Positions 8,416-15,454 of a stretch of 60,203 nucleotides of DNA are shown here, in pieces. The first letter of the stretch is position 1, and the number at the start of each line of letters is the position of its first letter. Under the pieces are notes generated by a model. The model saw only the letters and a program-made list of their open reading frames with translations, was not told where the DNA came from and did no database searches. The translations under genes were made by a program, and so were the position numbers. Source of the stretch: Oscillospiraceae bacterium (GTDB taxonomy: Bacteria; Bacillota; Clostridia; Oscillospirales; Oscillospiraceae); the NCBI GenBank assembly GCA_017415775.1, contig JAFQFC010000056.1, forward strand, positions 1 to 60,203. Direction: 5' to 3'.

Positions 8416-9153
8416 TTAAATGCGCATCAGGGGAACTTTTTCGCCCCGCAAGCGGCGGGCGATGTTTTCATAAGCCCGGGCGGCGTAGTAATTGAAATCC
8501 CGCAGAGCGATGCCGCGATTCAGCGCAGCGGGCACATCGCTGTCTTCGGGGATCACGCCGATGAGGGGCAGACCTGCCGTGTCGATGGCGTCGTCGATGG
8601 TGGTGTGGAGGGCCTTGAGCATTTTCTTCTGCACCCGGCCCACAGCCAGATGCACCGTACCCTTAGGGAAGCGGTGCAGCTCCATCACGGTGCGCTGGGC
8701 GTCCCGCAGAGCAGAGGCGTCTGTGGTGGTGACGACCACCACGCTGTCGGCGCAGAAGGTGGCCAGCCGGAATCCGAGACCCAGACCGGCAGGAGCGTCG
8801 ATCAGGCAGTAGTCATAGTTCTGGCGGATGCTTTCGGCCATGCGGCGCATCTGTCCGTGATTGACTTCCAGAGCATCTGCGGTTTGCGGTGCGGTCAGCA
8901 GATGCAGCTGGGGGTACTTGCGATGGGCTGCCACGGCGTCGCTGAGCGGACAACGCTCCCGGGCAACATCACAGAAATCCATCATGGCACTGTCACTCAG
9001 GCCCAGCGCCAGATCCAGATTGCGCAGTGTGATGTCGCAATCTACGCACAGGGTACGATAGCCCATCTCGGCCAAAGCGATGCCGACATTGGCGGTGAAG
9101 GAGGTTTTTCCCGTGCCGCCCTTTCCGGACACTACTGCGATGATTTTACCCAT
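8416..9153 (-). CDS. minD: MinD-type ParA/MRP ATPase (septum-site determination)
   Basis: 245 residues. Deviant Walker A KGGTGKTS near residues 10-18, switch I DCDITLRNLDLALGL (typical MinD wording), switch II/Walker B YCLIDAPAGLG, and a short basic amphipathic C-terminus (ENIARRLRGEKVPLMRI) that could bind membrane. MinD polymerises on the membrane and positions the division-inhibitor MinC. No minC or minE lies beside it in this window, so MinD is called from sequence with some caution; a FlhG-like ATPase is the alternative. Start 9153 (MGKIIAVVSGKGG) follows GAGGTG. mgsA-like is 38 bases downstream, presumably in one transcript. Confidence 0.85.
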   Translation of the reverse strand: MGKIIAVVSGKGGTGKTSFTANVGIALAEMGYRTLCVDCDITLRNLDLALGLSDSAMMDFCDVARERCPLSDAVAAHRKYPQLHLLTAPQTADALEVNHGQMRRMAESIRQNYDYCLIDAPAGLGLGFRLATFCADSVVVVTTTDASALRDAQRTVMELHRFPKGTVHLAVGRVQKKMLKALHTTIDDAIDTAGLPLIGVIPEDSDVPAALNRGIALRDFNYYAARAYENIARRLRGEKVPLMRI

Positions 9154-9201
9154 AATGACACCTCGTTTCAAGGGGAAATCCACAAATTAACAAAAACTCG
9201 C

Positions 9202-9909
9202 TCAAATGAGGGGATTTTTCTTGATTCTGGCAAATGCGCGGGGGAAAGAAGGGGGAGTAGGCTTGACTTTGCGGATGATTACCAGGCGATGACGGATATC
9301 GGTGCCGGGGATGGTATAGTCCCGGACATCCTCCACCGCACCGCCCAGCTGGGCGATGGCACTTTTGGCCTGCCGCAGTTCCTCGTCGCTGTCCACAGAC
9401 TTCATGGCAAGGAAGGCACCGCCCACTTTCACCATGGGCAGAGCCAGCTCGCACAGGACGTTGAGGGCGGCCACGGCCCGGGAGGTGGCGTAGTCGAACT
9501 TCTCCCGGTGATCCCGGGCATATTCCTCGGCCCGTCCGTGAACACAGCGGGTGTGGTCCAGGCCCAGTGCATCACAGACTTCCTGCAGGAAGCCGATGCG
9601 CTTATTGAGGCTGTCCAGCAGCGTCAGCTTGGCGCTGGGTTCCAGAATCTGCAGCGGCATGCCGGGGAAGCCGGCACCGGTACCCACGTCCACCACGGTT
9701 TTTCCCTTCAGGTCTGCCAGCGTCAGCACGGCGGCGCAGTCCAACAGGTGCAGCTGCGCCACGTCGGTGGGGTCGGTGATGGCGGTCAGATTCATGACCT
9801 GATTCTTTTCCAGCAGCATTTCGGCAAAGGTCAGCAGCGGCTCAGCCTTTGCCCGGTCCAGACCGTAAGCGTCCAGACCCTGCTGCAGCAGCTTCCGGGT
9901 GCTTCTCAC
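9202..9909 (-). CDS. rsmG: 16S rRNA m7G527 methyltransferase RsmG
   Basis: 235 residues with the Rossmann methyltransferase fold: [18 protein letters not shown] is the SAM-binding loop, followed by [14 protein letters not shown] and the [15 protein letters not shown] segment typical of RsmG (GidB), which methylates G527 of 16S rRNA. I assign a GTG start at 9909, which overlaps the mscL stop as GTGA and has AAGGAGCGCCA upstream. The frame stays open well into mscL, but that extension is a low-complexity Arg/Gly/His shadow of mscL. In most Firmicutes rsmG sits next to mnmG near oriC; here it is paired with mscL. Confidence 0.93.
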   Translation of the reverse strand: MRSTRKLLQQGLDAYGLDRAKAEPLLTFAEMLLEKNQVMNLTAITDPTDVAQLHLLDCAAVLTLADLKGKTVVDVGTGAGFPGMPLQILEPSAKLTLLDSLNKRIGFLQEVCDALGLDHTRCVHGRAEEYARDHREKFDYATSRAVAALNVLCELALPMVKVGGAFLAMKSVDSDEELRQAKSAIAQLGGAVEDVRDYTIPGTDIRHRLVIIRKVKPTPPSFPRAFARIKKNPLI

Positions 9910-10349
9910 TGGCGCTCCTTCAGCAGGTCGCGGATCTCGCCCAGCAGCTCTTCGGCAGTGGGGGCGGGAGGGGCCTCGGGCTCGGGAACCGGCTCGGGGG
10001 CGGGCTCTTCTTCCTTGCGGTGCAGGGAATTGAGGGCCTTCACCAGACAGAACACAGCAAAGGCGATGATGATGAAGTCCAGAATGATGGCGATGGTGTT
10101 GCCATAGTTGATAGCCACCTCGGTGCTGACAACAGCGCCCTCGGCGTCCAGAACGGCTTCCTTCAGCACCCACTTCCACTGGGTGAAGTCCACGCCGCCG
10201 GTAAGCATGGAGATCAGGGGCATGATGATATCGTTGACGATGGAGGTGGTGATCTTACCGAAAGCGCCGCCGATGACAACGCCGACAGCCATGTCTACCA
10301 CGTTGCCGCGCATGGCAAAGGCCTTGAACTCTTCAAAGAACTTTTTCAT
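9906..10349 (-). CDS. mscL: Large-conductance mechanosensitive channel MscL
   Basis: 147 residues. N-terminal amphipathic helix [32 protein letters not shown] (first half quoted pattern is classic MscL), TM1 pore helix with its Gly/Ala face, periplasmic loop, TM2 ([21 protein letters not shown]) and a cytoplasmic C-terminus with a Pro/Glu-rich linker ([16 protein letters not shown]) before the bundle helix. It opens under membrane tension to release solutes in osmotic downshock. TAGGAGTTATCTTT precedes the ATG. It is translationally coupled to rsmG. Confidence 0.95.
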   Translation of the reverse strand: MKKFFEEFKAFAMRGNVVDMAVGVVIGGAFGKITTSIVNDIIMPLISMLTGGVDFTQWKWVLKEAVLDAEGAVVSTEVAINYGNTIAIILDFIIIAFAVFCLVKALNSLHRKEEEPAPEPVPEPEAPPAPTAEELLGEIRDLLKERQ

Positions 10350-10403
10350 AAAGATAACTCCTATACAAAAAGTATAAATGCGAAGAAATATTACAAATAG
10401 AAA

Positions 10404-11708
10404 TTACTTCTTGGGAACCAGCTTCTCGGTGCCGCCCATGTAGGGACGCAGGACCTCGGGGATGATGACCGTGCCGTCTTCCTGCAGGTTGTTCTCCAGG
10501 AAGGCGATCAGCATGCGGGGGGGAGCCACGCAGGTGTTGTTCAGGGTATGGCACAGCTGGGGCTTGCCGTTTTCGTCCTTGTAGCGGATCTTCAGGCGGC
10601 GGGCCTGTGCGTCACCCATGTTGGTGCAGGAGCAGACCTCGAAGAATTTCTGCTGGCGGGGAGACCAGGCCTCGATGTCGCAGGACTTGACCTTCAGGTC
10701 GGCCAGGTCGCCGGAGCAGCACTCCAGCTGGCGGACGGGAATATCCAGAGAGCGGAACAGCTCCACGCTGTAGCGCCACAGCTTCTCATACCACTCCTTG
10801 GAGTCCTCGGGCTTGCAGACCACGATCATCTCCTGCTTCTCAAACTGGTGGATGCGGTACACGCCACGCTCTTCGATGCCGTGGGAGCCCTTCTCCTTGC
10901 GGAAGCAGGGAGAATAGGAGGTCAGCGTCTGGGGCAGCTTCTCGCTGGGAACGATCTGGTCAATGAAGCGGCCGATCATGGAGTGCTCGGAGGTGCCGAT
11001 CAGGTACAGGTCCTCACCTTCGATCTTATACATCATGCCGTCCATATCGGTCTGAGACATGACGCCCTCCACCACGTTGCCGTGGATCATGAAGGGGGGG
11101 ATGCAGTAGGTGAAGCCCTTGCCGATCATAAAGTCGCGGCCATAGGCCAGCACGGCCTCGTGCAGGCGGGCGATGTCGCCCAGCAGATAATAGAAGCCGG
11201 AGCCGGAGACACGGCCGGCAGCTTCCAGATCGATGCCGTCAAAAGACTCCATAATGTCGGTGTGGTAGGGGATGGGGAAGGGGGGAACCTTGCATTCGCC
11301 AAAGCGCTCCACTTCCACATTGTGGCTGTCGTCGGGACCGATGGGCACGGAGGGATCGATGATCTGGGGGATGACCTTCATGATCTGGGCCAGCTGCTCG
11401 GAGAGCTTGGCCTCCATCACCTCCAGCTGAGCCAGACGGTCGGCGTTGGCCTTGACCTGAGCCTTGACCTCTTCGGCCTCGGCCAGCTTGCTGGGATCCT
11501 TCTTGGCCTGACCCATCAGCATACCGATCTTCTTGGACAGGGCGTTGCGGCTGGCACGCAGCTCGTTGGCCTCGGACTCGGCGGCACGCTTTTCGGCGTC
11601 CAGAGCAATGGCTTCGTCTACCAGAGGCAGCTTGGCGTTCTGGAACTTTTTGCGGATGTTTTCCTTAACGATTTCGGGGTTTTCACGAACAAAACGAATA
11701 TCAAGCAT
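10404..11708 (-). CDS. serS: Seryl-tRNA synthetase
   Basis: 434 residues. The N-terminal ~110 residues form the antiparallel coiled-coil arm that contacts the long variable arm of tRNA-Ser (heptad-rich AESEANELRASRNALSKKIG). The class II core shows motif 2 CFRKEKGSHGIEERGVYR and motif 3 NNTCVAPPRMLIAFLENN with the catalytic Arg. CAAAGGAGTTTATCATC precedes ATG 11708. No T-box leader lies upstream, unlike hisS-aspS; the 52-base gap to parB instead contains a parS palindrome and a weak promoter-like sequence. Confidence 0.97.
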   Translation of the reverse strand: MLDIRFVRENPEIVKENIRKKFQNAKLPLVDEAIALDAEKRAAESEANELRASRNALSKKIGMLMGQAKKDPSKLAEAEEVKAQVKANADRLAQLEVMEAKLSEQLAQIMKVIPQIIDPSVPIGPDDSHNVEVERFGECKVPPFPIPYHTDIMESFDGIDLEAAGRVSGSGFYYLLGDIARLHEAVLAYGRDFMIGKGFTYCIPPFMIHGNVVEGVMSQTDMDGMMYKIEGEDLYLIGTSEHSMIGRFIDQIVPSEKLPQTLTSYSPCFRKEKGSHGIEERGVYRIHQFEKQEMIVVCKPEDSKEWYEKLWRYSVELFRSLDIPVRQLECCSGDLADLKVKSCDIEAWSPRQQKFFEVCSCTNMGDAQARRLKIRYKDENGKPQLCHTLNNTCVAPPRMLIAFLENNLQEDGTVIIPEVLRPYMGGTEKLVPKK

Positions 11709-11743
11709 GATGATAAACTCCTTTGAGATAATTTATAATGGTG

Positions 11744-11759
11744 TGTTTCACGTGAAACA
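11744..11759. other. parS centromere site 1 (perfect consensus)
   Basis: TGTTTCACGTGAAACA, an exact match to the bacterial parS consensus bound by ParB/Spo0J. It lies in the 52-base gap between parB and serS. Its left part overlaps a possible serS -35 box (TTGTTT, 11755-11760), with TATAAA 17 bases further on (11732-11737). Confidence 0.95.
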
Positions 11760-11760
11760 A

Positions 11761-12630
11761 TTACTTTCTTTTCTTCAGGGTGTGCAGGGCGTCCAGCAGA
11801 TCGTTCAGGTCGTCCATGTCGTAGTATTCCAACTCGATGCGGCCCTTTTTCTTGCCGCCCACGATGCGGCAGCCACGGTTGAGGCTGTTGCTCAGCTGTG
11901 TGGCGGCTTCTTTGGCGTAATCCACCACGATGCCGGGCTGAGGAGGCGTTTCCTTTTTCTCGGTGGTCATCTTTTTGACCAGCGCTTCCGTCTGGCGGAC
12001 AGAGAGGTCGCCTTCCAAAATCTGGTTGGCTGCATGTTCCTGCTGTGCAGCGCTGAGGGGCAGAAGAGTGCGGGCATGACCGCCGGAAAGACGGCCGTCC
12101 TCCACCATGGCCCGGACGGAGGGCGTCAGCTTCAAAAGGCGCAGGGCGTTGGCAACGGCGCTGCGGGACTTGCCCACACGGCCGGCGGCTTCTTCCTGAG
12201 TCATGTTATAGTTCTGCATCAGCACCTGATAGCCTTCGGCTTCTTCGATGGGGTTCAAGTCCTCACGCTGCAGGTTCTCGATCATGGCCAGTTCCATGGC
12301 CTTGCGGTCGTCGGCTTCGATGACGATGGCGGGAACCTGGGTGAGACCGGCCATGCGGGCGGCACGCCAGCGCCGTTCGCCGGCAATGATCTGATAATAG
12401 CCGGACTGCAGTTTGCGGACCGTCAGGGGCTGGATGATGCCGTGTTCACGGATGGAGTCGGCCAGATCTGCCAGAGCGTCGGGATCAAAATTCTTTCTGG
12501 GCTGGGAGGAACAGCTTTCCACCTGCGAAATGGGGAGGAAGAGGCTGCTCTTTTCCTCCTGAGGAGCGATGACATCATCGCCCAGGAGGGCGGCCAGGCC
12601 TTTGCCCAGGCCTTTGGGTGTGCTTGCCAT
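11761..12630 (-). CDS. parB: Chromosome-partitioning protein ParB (Spo0J type)
   Basis: 289 residues. N-terminal ParB/CTPase domain with SQPRKNFDPDALADLADSI, the box IIAGERRWRAARMAG and ENLQREDLNPIEEAEGY; a central helix-turn-helix (TQEEAAGRVGKSRSAVANALRL) that recognises parS; and a C-terminal dimerisation/DNA-binding tail rich in Lys. ParB loads on parS and spreads as a CTP-dependent clamp, working with ParA and SMC to move origins. Start 12630 follows GAAAGGAGCATCCCCT. It is 14 bases downstream of parA. Three parS sites lie within 2 kb, as expected for an origin-proximal locus. Confidence 0.96.
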   Translation of the reverse strand: MASTPKGLGKGLAALLGDDVIAPQEEKSSLFLPISQVESCSSQPRKNFDPDALADLADSIREHGIIQPLTVRKLQSGYYQIIAGERRWRAARMAGLTQVPAIVIEADDRKAMELAMIENLQREDLNPIEEAEGYQVLMQNYNMTQEEAAGRVGKSRSAVANALRLLKLTPSVRAMVEDGRLSGGHARTLLPLSAAQQEHAANQILEGDLSVRQTEALVKKMTTEKKETPPQPGIVVDYAKEAATQLSNSLNRGCRIVGGKKKGRIELEYYDMDDLNDLLDALHTLKKRK

Positions 12631-12644
12631 AGGGGATGCTCCTT

Positions 12645-13400
12645 TCAGGGATTCTTACGCAGGAACTCCTGCGCCAGCTGTGTGTAGGCCTCGGCGCCTC
12701 GGCAGCCTCGGTCGTAGGCGGTGACGGGTTTGCCGTGGCTGGGTGCCTCGGACAGGCGGATGTTGCGGGGAATGACGGTGGCGTAGACTTTGCCGGGGAA
12801 GAAGCGCTTGACTTCCTGGGCCACCTGAATGGCCAGATTGGTGCGGCCATCAAACATGGTCAGCAGTACGCCTTCGATGTCCAGCCGGGGATTCATGCTG
12901 CGCTTGACGATGCGCACCGTGTTCATCAGGTCGCTCAGTCCCTCCAGAGCGAAATACTCGCCCTGCAGAGGCACCAGCAGCGTGTCGGCGGCGCACAGAC
13001 CGTTGAGGGTCAGCAGTTCCAGCGAGGGAGGGCAGTCAATGAAAATGAAATCGTAGTCGCTGCGCACCTGATCCAGGGCCTTCTTCAGCAAAAACTGCCG
13101 GTCATCCATGGCGATCATTTCAATGCCGGCGCCGGCCAGCGCCTTGCTGCTGGGCAGCACGTCGCCGTAAGGGGTGGTGATGATGGCACGACGCACATCC
13201 ACGCCGTTGATCAGTACGTCATAGACGCCGTTGGACAGGGACTTGTCCACGCCCATGCCGCTGGTGGCGTTGGCCTGCGGATCAAAGTCACACAGCAGGA
13301 CTCGCTTGCCCGCCAGCTTCAAAGCGGCAGTCAGGTTGACGCAGGTGGTGGTTTTGCCCACGCCGCCCTTCTGGTTTACAATTGCAACGATTTTTGCCAC
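12645..13400 (-). CDS. parA: Chromosome-partitioning ATPase ParA (Soj)
   Basis: 251 residues. Deviant Walker A KGGVGKTTT at residues 11-19, Walker A' FDPQANATSG, Walker B FIFIDCPPSLELLTLN, and the late VIPRNIRLSEAPSHGKPV motif typical of chromosomal ParA/Soj. It is the nucleoid-bound ATPase that pulls ParB-parS complexes apart. It heads the parA-parB operon; a promoter (13443-13470) and two terminator-embedded parS sites lie directly upstream. Confidence 0.96.
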   Translation of the reverse strand: MAKIVAIVNQKGGVGKTTTCVNLTAALKLAGKRVLLCDFDPQANATSGMGVDKSLSNGVYDVLINGVDVRRAIITTPYGDVLPSSKALAGAGIEMIAMDDRQFLLKKALDQVRSDYDFIFIDCPPSLELLTLNGLCAADTLLVPLQGEYFALEGLSDLMNTVRIVKRSMNPRLDIEGVLLTMFDGRTNLAIQVAQEVKRFFPGKVYATVIPRNIRLSEAPSHGKPVTAYDRGCRGAEAYTQLAQEFLRKNP

Positions 13401-13442
13401 GAATAGCCCACTCGCTTTCTGTAGTCATAGTATAACAAACTA

Positions 13443-13470
13443 AGTATATCACAAAGAAAATAGGATTCAA
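13443..13470 (-). promoter_or_regulatory. Probable promoter of parA-parB
   Basis: TTGAAT, 16-base spacer, TATACT on the minus strand, about 40 bases before parA and directly after the two parS-bearing terminators. A second TATACT lies at about 13429-13434. Confidence 0.6.
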
Positions 13471-13481
13471 CCAAAAAATTG

Positions 13482-13513
13482 AAAAAACCTCACGTTTCAC
13501 GTGAAACATGAGG
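13482..13513 (-). terminator. Intrinsic terminator whose stem is a parS palindrome (proximal)
   Basis: On the minus strand a 13-base-pair stem (CCTCATGTTTCAC against GTGAAACGTGAGG, one U-G pair) is followed at once by TTTTTT. The centre of the stem is parS site 2. No T-run follows on the plus strand, so the terminator works only toward parA. Confidence 0.8.
13493..13508. other. parS centromere site 2
   Basis: CGTTTCACGTGAAACA: 15 of 16 bases of the parS consensus. It forms the core of the terminator hairpin at 13482-13513, upstream of parA. Confidence 0.92.
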
Positions 13514-13519
13514 GAGAAC

Positions 13520-13557
13520 AAAAAAGGGGGACGATGTTTCACGTGAAACATCGCCCC
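13520..13557 (-). terminator. Intrinsic terminator whose stem is a parS palindrome (distal)
   Basis: On the minus strand GGGGCGATGTTTCAC pairs with GTGAAACATCGTCCC (15 pairs, one G-U) followed by CC and six T. It lies 11 bases after the GH13 gene stop and would end the zapA-GH13 transcript. Its centre is parS site 3. Confidence 0.85.
13535..13550. other. parS centromere site 3 (perfect consensus)
   Basis: TGTTTCACGTGAAACA, exact parS consensus, 42 bases from site 2, inside the terminator stem at 13520-13557. Confidence 0.95.
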
Positions 13558-13567
13558 ATAGTAGAAA

Positions 13568-15433
13568 TCAAAGCAGGATTTTGCCGCCGTTCGCCGGGAG
13601 ATACAGGTGCAGCAATCCGTCACGCACATAGTAGCTCTGGCCGGAAATGGCGTCGGTAGCTGTGGGTGCATCCCAGGACAGCACCAGCTCCACCGGCTCG
13701 TCACCGGCATTGAGGGCGGTAACGGTCACTTCGCTGCCCTTGGTGCGGCGGAAGACCAGCGTGCCGCCGGAAGCTTGCAGATAAGTGATGTCACCTTGCT
13801 GCAGAGAGGTGCGCTCCTTGCGGAGCTTGCCCAGTGTGCGGTAAAAGTCCACAAGATCGGTGTTTTCCCTGCCCCAGGGATAGGTGCCCCGGTTCAGCGG
13901 GTCTTCGAAGCCCTGCATGCCGGCTTCGTCGCCGTAAAACACAGTGGGAGAGCCGGGGAAGGAGAAAGCCAGCATGGCGGCCAGCTTCAGCCGGGTGATG
14001 CCCTGCTGATACTCCCGCAGGCTCAGCCGGTAGTCGGCCCGGGCGTCCTTGCTGTCCAGCTGCAGAGAACTGTCCACGCCCAACAGTGTCAGAATGCGGG
14101 GGGTGTCATGGGTTCCCAGGATGTTCAGGCCGGAGTAGAAGGCCTGGGGGGGATAGTTTTCCCGGATGGTCTCCATGGTCTCCACAAAGTCTGCGGCGTC
14201 ACCGCCGCCAAGCCAGGCCAGGGTGGCGTTGCGGAAGGGGTAATTCATCAGGCCGTGGGTTTCGCTGCCCAACAGATAACGGCGACGACGGGAATAGGAG
14301 ATTTTGTTGCTGCCGTCCTCCCACACCTCGCCCAGCAGGAAGCTGTCGGCCTTTTCCTCTTTCATCACACTGCGGATCTCGGCAATAAAATCGTCGGGCA
14401 GCTCGTCGGCCACATCCAGCCGCCAGCCGGAAGCACCGGCACGCAGCCAGTGGCGCACCACGCTGTCCTGACCGGAGATGATAAACTGTCGGTAAGCTTT
14501 GTCGTTTTCGTTGACGGCGGGCAGAGTGCGGATACCCCACCAGGCGTCGTATTTATTGGGCCAGTTGGTAAAGTTGAACCAGTTGTAGTAGGGGGAATCC
14601 TTGCTCTGGGCAGCACCCGGCTCATCATAGAAGCCCTCGGCGTTGAAGTAGCGGCTGTTGCTGCCGGTATGATTGAACACGCCGTCCAGCAGAATGCGGA
14701 TACCCCGCTCGGCAGCGTCGGCGCACAGTTGGCGGAAATCCTCCTCCGTGCCCAGCAGGGGGTCGATGCGCATGTAATCGGAGGTGTCGTAGCGGTGATT
14801 GCTGGCAGCCTCAAAAATGGGACACAGATACAGGGTGGTTACCGACAGACTCTGCAGATAGTCCAGCTTGGAGCGGATGCCCTGCAGGCTGCCGCCGAAA
14901 AAGTCGTTGTTGAGGATCTCACCCTTTTCGTTGGGCCGATGGACCATAGGCTCGTCCCAGCGCTGATGGATCACACGGTTACCCACCATGCCGGTGGCGT
15001 CAGGCACAGACAGGCGGCAGAAACGGTCTGGAAAAATTTGGTAAGTCACGCCGCTGCCGAACCACTCGGGCGTGGTGGAAGAGCCATCATAAACCGTCAG
15101 CTGCCAGCTGAGCATGGACTGCTGGGGGCCGTAGCCATTTTTGCCCAGCCAGACCTGCTGACCATCGGCGCGGGTGAAGCGGAAGCCGTACCAAACCAGC
15201 TCCGGCTGGGCCGGAGCGGTGAAGCTGCCGGTGAAAAGACCGGGGCCGGGATGAGACAGCTCCACCTCCTGACTGTGGAAGGCAAATTCGTTCCAAATCA
15301 GCAGCGTGCAGGCGGTAAACTGTTCTCTTGCCAGGGGACGCAGGGTAAAGCGGACTTCTGTGCCGCAGGTGACAGCGCCAAAGGGCGTTTTGTAACGGCT
15401 GTCACGGGGGTCGAAAACGTAGCGCTCAGACAT
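13568..15433 (-). CDS. GH13 alpha-glycosidase (cyclomaltodextrinase/neopullulanase-like)
   Basis: 621 residues without signal peptide, so cytoplasmic. An N-terminal beta-sandwich (CBM34-like, residues 1-125) precedes the (beta/alpha)8 barrel. Conserved GH13 motifs are DGVFNHTG, GWRLDVADEL (nucleophile Asp340), GEVWED (acid/base Glu369) and GTHDTPR (Asp443); a C-terminal beta domain closes the protein. The N-terminal domain and motif wording point to a neopullulanase/maltogenic amylase-like enzyme acting on short alpha-glucans; exact substrate is uncertain. AAGGAGAACACCCCGC precedes the ATG. It is the last gene of the cell-wall operon, 21 bases after PBP2, an odd functional partner. Confidence 0.92.
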   Translation of the reverse strand: MSERYVFDPRDSRYKTPFGAVTCGTEVRFTLRPLAREQFTACTLLIWNEFAFHSQEVELSHPGPGLFTGSFTAPAQPELVWYGFRFTRADGQQVWLGKNGYGPQQSMLSWQLTVYDGSSTTPEWFGSGVTYQIFPDRFCRLSVPDATGMVGNRVIHQRWDEPMVHRPNEKGEILNNDFFGGSLQGIRSKLDYLQSLSVTTLYLCPIFEAASNHRYDTSDYMRIDPLLGTEEDFRQLCADAAERGIRILLDGVFNHTGSNSRYFNAEGFYDEPGAAQSKDSPYYNWFNFTNWPNKYDAWWGIRTLPAVNENDKAYRQFIISGQDSVVRHWLRAGASGWRLDVADELPDDFIAEIRSVMKEEKADSFLLGEVWEDGSNKISYSRRRRYLLGSETHGLMNYPFRNATLAWLGGGDAADFVETMETIRENYPPQAFYSGLNILGTHDTPRILTLLGVDSSLQLDSKDARADYRLSLREYQQGITRLKLAAMLAFSFPGSPTVFYGDEAGMQGFEDPLNRGTYPWGRENTDLVDFYRTLGKLRKERTSLQQGDITYLQASGGTLVFRRTKGSEVTVTALNAGDEPVELVLSWDAPTATDAISGQSYYVRDGLLHLYLPANGGKILL

Positions 15434-15454
15434 GCGGGGTGTTCTCCTTGTGTG

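Noticed and set aside
11709-11760. T-box leader for serS
   Set aside because: Only 52 bases, no GGTGG bulge motif, no terminator; it contains parS.
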